The notes beneath the pieces were generated by a model. It did no database searches. It had not been told where the DNA came from and worked only from the letters and a program-made list of their open reading frames with translations. A stretch of 64,000 nt of DNA from positions 50,171-114,170 of the forward strand of contig JAAEAF010014921.1 of NCBI GenBank assembly GCA_011037195.1, given 5' to 3'. Origin of the DNA: Triatoma infestans (taxonomy: Eukaryota; Arthropoda; Insecta; Hemiptera; Reduviidae). The position numbers were made by a program, and so were the translations under genes. Shown here in pieces: positions 57,255 to 64,000 of the stretch (the stretch's first letter is position 1; the number at the start of each line of letters is the position of its first letter).

Positions 57255-57338
57255 ACCACAAAATGAAGCAGGCTACCACGGAAAATGTCTCTGATGCTTT
57301 CCAGCTCTGCAACCACCACAACAAAAAATTTCTTTGTT

Positions 57339-57379
57339 GCTCTACGTTTCGGGTACCATTGGTGCCTTTCTTCAGGAGC
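57339..57379 (-). ncRNA. Hammerhead-like motif, type 2, left arm
   Basis: Reverse strand: GCTC, CTGAAGA, AAGGCACC-AAT-GGTACCC, GAAACGTA, GAGC. Helix I (GCTC/GAGC) is perfect. Helix III is the palindrome ACGT and the triplet GTA. Helix II has a C-A mismatch. One extra A follows the core. Confidence 0.55.
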
Positions 57380-57627
57380 TCTTTAGGGTAGGAGAGGAGT
57401 GAACATTGAGAACGTTGAGACTGAAAGAAGTAGTGAGATAAGAATACGAACAATTTGTTGACTCAAAACCAAAGAAATCGTTTTGACATGTCAGGTTATA
57501 TTAGTATAATAATAATCAGTAAAAGTACAGTAAAAGTAAATTAATATAATAATTAATCAGTAAAATAATTAATTAATCAGTAAGTCAGTTAATTAATCAG
57601 AAAGTCACTCCTCTCCTACCCTAAAGA

Positions 57628-57668
57628 GCTCCTGAAGAAGGGCACCAATGGTACCCGAAACGTAGAGT
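57628..57668 (+). ncRNA. Hammerhead-like motif, type 2, right arm
   Basis: GCTC (57628-57631) pairs with GAGT (57665-57668) through one G-U pair. CTGAAGA is at 57632-57638, helix II GGGCACC-AAT-GGTACCC, GAAA at 57657-57660, then CGTA with a palindromic helix III. One extra A follows the core. Confidence 0.55.
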
Positions 57669-57729
57669 GACAAAGAAATTTTTTTCTTTAAAAACTCCTC
57701 TGGCCATTGCCGTACAAACATCTCATTGT

Positions 57730-58825
57730 TTTTTTTTTATATTTACACTTACATAAAACTTTTGTAAGAAATCTAGTAATTAAATAATAAACTATTTTTG
57801 AAATGAAGTTTTTATAATCCGGCGTACTGAATATGATCCAATGAAAATTTAATTATATTTACAAATTGAAGAATGTAGGTAAGAAAATAATATTAATTTT
57901 GATTTCTTGTAATTAAAAATTTTAATTATTATTGTAATGTAGAAATATGCTCAACAAATCCTTTAAACTCTATTAGAAAAACGGATTCTTTACCAACAAT
58001 TAATCTAAGAGAAGTTTTAAACTATTAACAATTTCTAAGTCTTTAGTGAATCTATAGTGAGCCGTTTATTAACAGTTTTAAATAGCAAAACCAGTATTTC
58101 TGGACTAGATGGCAAGCGCTGCTTGGATATGATCGCTGTCATAACCGTTTGCTATGCACCCACATGTCAAATGTACACCACATATTATCTGACATGTCAA
58201 ATGTACACTTCTCCGCCACTTTCATAGTCGATTTTATAGTAAAGTTTACAGTAACAGAAAATCGTGTAATGTTTCAGATTTTTTGTTTTGTTTTGTTTAC
58301 ACAATAGCACAATTTGTGTCAATGTTTTAATAAAACTATTAATTAATTTGACACTAAGTTAAAACGACCTACACACACACACACACTATAAACATTGAAA
58401 AGCAACGCCAATGCCTCCCTTTATTAATTAAACTGGAGTTGAAACAGTTTGACAAGGAAGCAACACCATGAAATGTGGCTACTGTGGGCGGCTATGTTTG
58501 AGAGACCTTGGGGGGGGGGGGAGGCGGCAAAACCGGTCATGGAAAACCGAACAGTGCTAGAATTACCATCATGTACGTACGCACGCACATTCAGAAGTAT
58601 ATATCCGTACATTTCGAAATCAGCAACATGAACTATATCTGACCAGACAACAATACCCATTGTCCTTCACATTGTTCTATCCAATATTGATTGAAAACCA
58701 CTTCACTAACTGTGTAACCAATTTCACTTCCTCTTCACATAAACACAAACTTCTATTAGATTTACTTATAATAAAAAAAAAAATAAAAAAAAAATATGAA
58801 TATTTGGTGACTGTTAACTTAAAGT
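57730..58825. other. AT-rich intergenic DNA
   Basis: Nothing recognised beyond a doubled ACATGTCAAATGTACAC (58165-58208), a (CA)n run near 58374 and a G12 run near 58510. Confidence 0.5.
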
Positions 58826-59065
58826 ACTTTGTCTTAATCCTAGTTCGAGGTAGTATTGTAATCGTGTAAAATTTTCGATATCGAGTTTTTACCGGAAATA
58901 CACGTTTTGAGGTCGACTGATTCCAAAAAAAAAAAGTGGTTTTTAGAAAAATGGTCTCATGGCACTATGTTATCTGTCAAAATTATTGCTCAAACGAAAG
59001 TACCACTTTACTGAATTTTTTTTTTTTTGTTTTCACTTTTTCTTTGTGAAAAGTGCCGACAAAAT
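58826..59065 (+). mobile_element. H1 repeat, 5' fragment
   Basis: GTAGTATTGTAATCGTGTAA, GATATCGAGTTTTTACCGGA, AAAGTGGTTTTTAGAAAA and GTACCACTTTACTGAATT. The GT run is missing. The copy ends within the first internal unit. Confidence 0.75.
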
Positions 59066-59753
59066 TGTAATGTTTAAAAGAACAGATCAAAAAATGAAAA
59101 TATATTCGATAATTGTAAAATATTTCAAAGTACATACTAAGAGATAATAATGTAAAATAAACATAGTCCAAAAATAATCATTTAAAATTTATTGTAATTG
59201 GAGATTGGAATGCGATAATTGGCTAGGCTCAAATATTTATAGAACGATCAGAAAATGAATGTGATAAAAATCGTAATTTATCTGATCATATTCTTATTAA
59301 ATTTACATTTTCTTAACGACTCTTTTAATTTCACTAGTAGATAGATAGATAGATAATAATGCTTTATTTTAAGAAGGATTGCATACAAGAAATAAATTTA
59401 TAAGTATTATAACAGCAATGGAATAGATCCGTCTGCTGGAGGACGGTAAATACAAAATGCATTATCAATGATATTGTAATAAAGAAAACAATGAAAATTA
59501 TAATTTAGTTAAAAAATGGTGTAGAAATAAAAGTAAATATTATTTAATGGAATGAAAATGTAAAAGAAAAGATAACTGGTAGCAACTTGATAAACAAATG
59601 ATTATAGAAGTTGAAAATGAATGAATTAATTTTACAAAAGTAAAATTACAAGTATACAAAGAAATGTAGAAGTGTCAATTGTTGGAGTGGACGGTTGAAT
59701 TCTTGGGTAAATTGTTGGCGATAAAACCAGGCATGACGGGCATATTTAATAAC

Positions 59754-61116
59754 TTAAATATCACAGGTATTCAAAAGAGAAATAAGGTGGGATTTTATTA
59801 GAGTGCGTTGTCCAAAATATAGGAGGTGAAGTTCTAACGGAATTAGGCATTCTGCCATAAAATGAACCAGGTCCTTCTTAGCACGATAGTTACACAAGGA
59901 ACAGAGCTCACAATCTCTTTCTCTCAATGCAGGGAACACAATTTAGATACAATAACTCTCTTCTAATTTTAAATAGCTGTGATGGATGCCAGAATTATAG
60001 AAATTATATCTATTTTATTTGAGAGAAAAATGCACATTCGCTGGCAAAAAGGGTATACACAGGTAGAAGACTACAGTTACAGAAAGAGTTCAAAGGACCT
60101 GGTTAGCTTTGTCATTTAGAGTTCACAGAACTTTGGTAGCTTTGTCTTTTCACCCCTTCTCTCAGGAGAAGATTTGTACTAACAAGAGAAGGCATTCTTT
60201 CAGGACAGTCTGAAACAGACATTCTACCAGTAAACATCAGTGCCAGTTATAAGTTAAAAACATAGCTAGTTTCAGTATATTAATAAGCATATTATTGTAA
60301 TATTCTAAATTACATAAATTCACTTAGAGAATATATTTACTTTCTAAAACAGTGTGATTTCTTGATTATTTCTTAATACTTCTATCTCTGTCTCAAACAT
60401 ACACACAAGCCCTTTACAAAACCGCTCACGCCACAAGCTACCACTACTACAACTCATCACACACCAATAACATTTCATAGCCAACGCAACTCTTTCAACT
60501 TTAGCAGGCTAGTATTAGTAGAAACAAGACTGAAAGCATTAAAACGTCTATCTAAGGAGTTGTAGAATAAAAACCGGTTAGTTGAATTGGCTCACTCCAG
60601 GAACTCTTCCCGATAACTTTAACTGATATTAGAAAGCGTGCGAGAAAATTTTTCTTCCCAACTAGCAATATTGTCAATGGAGAAATGGAAAGAAGAGGAA
60701 TACTTAGTACATAACGACTTCCATTCTCGGAACCACAGAGCATTACGACTGATAACCTCAAGCACTATAATCATAGGGTATCTGTAGTTGGAGTATTTCT
60801 GGATCTTAAGAACCTAATTGAAATGTAGCTTGATGGTGTGTATCAGTAATGGATCAACGGAAGTCTCCAGGTAGAGCATATAATTTGGAGTGTAAGATGG
60901 TAAAGCAAATAATTTTCTTATAAAGGAACGCTGGTTTTTTTTAAATTTCCTCGTACCTCCTATATATCCCCAAACGTGACAAGCATAACAGAGTATAGAA
61001 CGGCAGACTGCATTAAAAACGTTAAGTTTCGCTGGTAGTGGAACCAAATCTTGACAAATAAAATCTGGCCAAATACGGTGGAGGGCAAATTTAGAGGAAG
61101 AAACTTTATGCCCCAA
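59754..61116 (-). pseudogene. LINE ORF2 C-terminal half (interrupted)
   Basis: The reverse frame at 60814-61116 reads VPLPAKLNVFNAVCRSILCY, ACHVWGY and KLFALPSYTPNYMLYLETSV, the RT thumb region of LINEs (YxAEVWG-like then xLxLPxxTPNxxLYLExG). A further segment in another frame (60552-60761) gives ALWFREWKSLC. Beyond the LTR, 59754-59939 gives LRERDCELCSLCNYRAKKDL then VHFMAEC, the C-terminal finger. The catalytic RT palm is missing. Several frame changes are present. Confidence 0.7.
59978..60477. mobile_element. Solo LTR-like element, family LTR-2 (500 bp)
   Basis: Starts TGTGATGGATGCC and ends CATTTCA, with TAGC on both sides (59974-59977 and 60478-60481). It aligns with 12709-13170 and sits inside the reverse LINE. 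Confidence 0.8.
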
Positions 61117-61200
61117 ATGAGGAGTTAATGAAAGTCGAGGAAGTCAGTGTAATACCGATGTACTCATAATCATTAACTACTTCAAGAGGAACACCTTTGT

Positions 61201-61462
61201 ACAACCATTTTTCTTTAGAAGTCCATTTTTTTTTTTTAATTTCACTATTACCCATGTGTATATATAAAAAAAAAAATGATAATTATCAAAACAGGAATTA
61301 AAACTGTAAGCATTTGTTGAGTTATGTTTTGACTAGGACCCATTGTTCAATTACCCATAGAATCTAGTGTTAACTGATGTTTATTATTTCTTAAACTTTT
61401 AATAAATTATTTTCCAGAATGTAGAACTAATTTTACAGTTTGAAAGTTCATATGAAATACCA
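61201..61462. other. AT-rich spacer
   Basis: Nothing recognised. Confidence 0.4.
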
Positions 61463-62034
61463 TTTATAGTAATGATCGTGTTTTGTTAAACTTGTTGTAT
61501 CAACTATGTACATTTTAAAACATTTCTCCGGGAAAATTCATTTACGAAGTGGAGTTAGGTTTCCTATTTCAGTTTATTACCCAATTCTATTATATGAATA
61601 ACATTAATTAAAATTAAATATATTGTTGAATAATTTAAGAGTTTGAATAAAATCAGATGACCTGAAGTGGGTTTTTATTGAAAATTATTTCTCAGTTTTC
61701 TACAATTTTCTCTGAAACGGCTCCAAAGATTTTCTTAAACTATGAATGTGAACTACACATATAAAGAGCTAGAAATACTATTTGTAACATTCTTCCAGGT
61801 AAACTCATTTAAGCGGGCTTTTGGGGTAATGGGTAGGGTTATGTTTTCCTCTAAAGTGCTATCCTGGTTGATTATATGTAATTCTACCATCTAAACAAAA
61901 TTAATTAGAAATAAATAGATTGGCAAAATTTGAAGTTTCAAAAAAATTAGTAAACCGGAAGTGCGTTTTTACTGAACAGTTTTTTTTTTTATTTTTCACG
62001 ATTTTCTCCATAAAAACACCAACGAATTTCATTA
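61463..62034 (+). mobile_element. H1 repeat, internal part, split by a LINE
   Basis: Two internal units (61485-61680 and 61700-61965) with ACATTTCTCCGGGAAAATTC, TCTAAAGTGCTATCCTGG and AAACCGGAAGTGCGTTTTTA, then CGAATTTCATTA at the break. It continues at 62949. Confidence 0.8.
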
Positions 62035-62948
62035 GAATTAGAATGACACAGAGGGGGACCCGAACCCCGGCACTGCAGCCTACCCATTGAGGCTTATTGT
62101 GCCAATCCCTCAACACCTAGTAGAGGAAGCCCCCCTCCTCTTCATGAGGTCCAGAACCTTCCCTACCAGTCCTTCTTGGAGTACGATTTCCTCCGGTCTC
62201 AACGCGCCTAAGATCTCGTACGCTGCAACGCAATCAAAACAGGTGAGAGGCCGTCTCCTCCTCCTCCTACACAGTCTACACAAGGGCTCCGAATCAACAA
62301 TCCAAACTGCAGATTTTCTTGAATCTACTATGCCCGCAAACAGGCCCGTTATCAGACAGATCTGATACCTGCTTAAACCCAGGGTCTCTCTGGTTCTTCT
62401 TCTGCACAGCTCTGGCATGACCATTTTGCCGTGTCTTGCCCCAGTACTTAGCCTCCAGTGACGATTGTGCTCTCTCCGAGTCCATTCTCTCAGAGACGCC
62501 ATCGCCATACTTTTGGCTATTCCCAGAACAGGTTCCGGCCCACAAAACGAAGTATTCGCTCCGTCCCTGGCCAGTTGGTCGGCTAGTTCATTACCTTTAA
62601 TCTCTTTGTGCCCCGGCACCCATACCGGCCGAACTTCATTGTGCCGGGATAACGCTTCCAGGAGTCTCTACACTCCTTGACAAGGGGGTAGGTGATTCTG
62701 AATGTCCCTAGTGCTTTCAGTGCAACCTGGCTGTCCGAGAAGATGCATATCTCCCTATTCCTAGAGTCCACACGCAAATTCTCCTCAGCACAGATCTTTA
62801 TTGCATAAACTTCAGCCTGGAATACCGTGGAGTATCCACCGAGAGGCATCGCAATGAGTACCTCCGGCTTAACTCTATATTACCGCTTCCAGTTCCGCAA
62901 ACCATTTTGGACCCATCCGTGAACCAGGATCCCCCAGTCTGGCCTCGT
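62035..62948 (-). pseudogene. R1/I-like LINE tail inserted in H1
   Basis: Flanked by CGAATTTCATTA at 62023-62034 and 62949-62960. On the reverse strand RNase H runs from 62849: GGYSTVFQAEVYAIKICAEE, FSDSQVALKALG, then after a frameshift near 62620 MPGHKEIKGNELADQLARDG. The C-terminal finger region reads SEPLCRLCRRRRRRPLTCFD at 62250-62280, with the expected HL...C partly lost. The 3' end is GTGTCATTCTAATTC without a poly(A) run. A member of the same broad RNase H LINE group as 10342-11616 but a different family. Confidence 0.8.
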
Positions 62949-63043
62949 CGAATTTCATTAAATTTGGTACACTAACTATAAAATTCGTCAATTACAACCT
63001 TGTAAACTGCAGTAAGAGAAAGTTGTGTGAGTGTTTCACACCA
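62949..63043 (+). mobile_element. H1 repeat, 3' end of the split copy
   Basis: CGAATTTCATTAAATTTGGT to CAGTAAGAGAAAGTTGTGTG and the hairpin ending TTTCACACCAG. Confidence 0.85.
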
Positions 63044-63300
63044 GTCTTTTGGGGGAAGAGGTGGGGTTAAATTTACTTATAAAGTACGTTTCAGTTTATT
63101 ACATAATTATATCAGCTAAATAATATTAATTAGAATTAAATACGTTGCCGAAATTCCGAGTTTGAAGAAAAATCGTTGACCGAGAGTGCGTTTTTCTCAT
63201 AAAAATTTCGACGGATTTCTTTAAATTTTTCACACTAGCTATGAATACGGGAGCCTTTCACTTTTTTTTTAACCCTTTTTTTCGAGAAAAATTCATTTAA
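63044..63300 (+). mobile_element. H1 repeat, internal fragment
   Basis: GGGGGAAGAGGTGGGGTTAA, CAGTTTATTACATAATTATA, ATACGTTGCCGAAATTCCGA and CGAGAGTGCGTTTTTCT. It abuts the 3' end of the previous copy, so copies may lie head-to-tail. Confidence 0.65.
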
Positions 63301-63643
63301 AGAGGTTTTGAGTGTGTGTGTGGGAGGGGGTGTATGGTTTTTCCAAAAAGTCATTTCATTAAGTTTAGATTCTCGAATTAATTTTATGATTACTTAAAGC
63401 AGTTTTATCCAATTTATATTTATCTCCCTTTTTTATATTTAAATTTGTTTATCTTACAGTAGTAGTCCATCCAATTAAATTTTTATTTTATAATTTAAAT
63501 CTACATTTCCACATTTTATTTCTTTTTCTAACCAATAATTGGATTTATACAATGTCACGAGATTTTCAAACTCTTAATATATAGCACTTCTACTTTCTGT
63601 AATTTATTTGTTTAATTGCACTAATAATTTTAGTTCGATTCCT
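63301..63643. other. AT-rich spacer
   Basis: Nothing recognised. Confidence 0.4.
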
Positions 63644-63644
63644 T

Positions 63645-63771
63645 TTTTACTTTCTCTTACTCCCAAGTAAAAGGAAATATTGTAATCGTGTCAAATTATC
63701 GATATCGAGTTTTCACCGGAAATATCCGTTTTGAGGTCTCCTGAGTCCAAAAAAGTGGTTTTTAGCAAATG

Positions 63772-63809
<38 letters not shown>

Positions 63810-64000
63810 CTGAACAGACATAGCTCAAAAATGAAAAACCGTAGAAAGTTGAAACTTGATATTCCGTTTAGGTATCATCATGGGATCTGACTGTGCGTTA
63901 TCTGTCAAAATTCCTCAACCGGAAGTACCATTTTACTAGTTTTTTTTATTTACTTTTTTGCGTTTTCCACAAAATTGGCTCCGACGATTTTCTTTAAACT
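63645..64000 (+). mobile_element. H1 repeat, 5' end, runs off the window
   Basis: Starts TTTTTTACTTTCTCTTACTC, with ATTGTAATCGTGTCAAATTA, CGGAAATATCCGTTTTGAGG, (GT)17 at 63774-63807, TAGAAAGTTGAAACTTGATA and CTCAACCGGAAGTACCATTT. A clean head region useful for the family consensus. Confidence 0.85.

Larger units (their letters stand above)
57044..57322 (+). mobile_element. Palindromic ribozyme-bearing element, type 1 (nested, 279 bp)
   Basis: Flanked by AAAAAATTTCTT at 57032-57043 and 57323-57334. Arms 57044-57166 and 57171-57293 are inverse copies of 123 bp with one mismatch around a TGAC loop. A 29-bp single-copy tail (ATGCTTTCCAGCTCTGC...) follows. A decayed copy with its own 12-bp duplication is at 14050-14286. 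Each arm carries one hammerhead-like motif. No coding capacity. The variable-sequence 12-bp duplication suggests retrotransposition in trans. Confidence 0.9.
56985..57729 (+). mobile_element. Palindromic ribozyme-bearing element, type 2 (outer)
   Basis: Left arm 56985-57043 plus 57335-57402 and right arm 57605-57729 are inverse copies of about 125 bp. Both carry ACAATGAGATGTTTGT, GGCCAGAGGAGTTTTT, the ribozyme motif and CCTACCCTAAAG/CTTTAGGGTAGG. A 202-bp spacer separates the arms. The left arm is interrupted by the type 1 element. No reading frame of interest. Confidence 0.85.
59336..61200 (-). mobile_element. LINE, reverse, 5'-truncated, split by a solo LTR
   Basis: The 3' end is at 59336-59370 with (GATA)n and an AATAAAGC signal on the reverse strand. 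Coding remnants lie at 59754-59939 and, beyond the LTR, at 60552-61116. The left and right parts join in element order when the LTR is removed. Its finger is similar to that of 30184-30897. Confidence 0.7.

Noticed and set aside
58159..58210. Doubled ACATGTCAAATGTACAC as a regulatory palindrome
   Set aside because: Two short copies only, with no nearby gene; insufficient to call a site.

Overview
This is a repeat-rich eukaryotic window. It is AT-rich and full of simple sequence, and every recognisable coding segment belongs to a transposable element. tRNA-derived SINEs, at least seven kinds of non-LTR retrotransposon (LINE), solo LTRs with 4-bp target duplications and a Helentron-like family with GT microsatellites together suggest an arthropod, most likely an insect. 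A hemipteran would fit but cannot be shown from the sequence. I found no intact host gene, functional tRNA gene or rRNA. Reading frames that look long are broken LINE or Gag proteins.

Layout. 1-9 kb: SINEs of three families (A, B, C), a full reverse copy of the dominant repeat (called H1), a 0.5-kb tandem duplication and LINE tails. 9.9-19 kb: solo LTRs, a LINE tail with RNase H, a nested stack (SINE and ribozyme-bearing palindrome inside H1) and a second H1 split by an LTR that is itself split by a LINE. 19-30 kb: a tandem duplication, a LINE inserted in a SINE, RTE-like LINE tails, a 1.07-kb terminal-inverted-repeat transposon and the best complete H1 copy (28091-29075). 30-39.4 kb: three LINEs, one a two-ORF element interrupted by a jockey-like LINE with a 13-bp target duplication. 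40-48.5 kb: an H1 copy split by a 5.1-kb LTR element that keeps only gag and carries a 215-218 bp internal inverted repeat. 50.5-55.9 kb: a LINE preceded by 40-bp tandem monomers, followed head-to-tail by two more fragments of the same LINE. 55.8-57.75 kb: three palindromic elements, one nested in another, carrying five hammerhead-ribozyme-like motifs. 58-64 kb: a reverse LINE split by a solo LTR, an H1 copy split by a reverse LINE, and a 5' H1 end that runs off the window.

The most interesting signals are (i) the hammerhead-like motifs inside short palindromic elements with 12-bp target duplications, in which every motif has one extra base between the CUGANGA core and helix II; (ii) the H1 family, whose 5' hairpin, subterminal inverted repeats, internal tandem units, fixed microsatellite and 3' hairpin resemble Helentron-derived DINE-1/HINE elements; (iii) the gag-only LTR element with its inverted repeat; and (iv) the LINE with a monomer array and head-to-tail copies. 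Family names H1, SINE_A/B/C, LTR-1 to LTR-4 and LINE-B/LINE-C are labels made for this window. No database search was possible.
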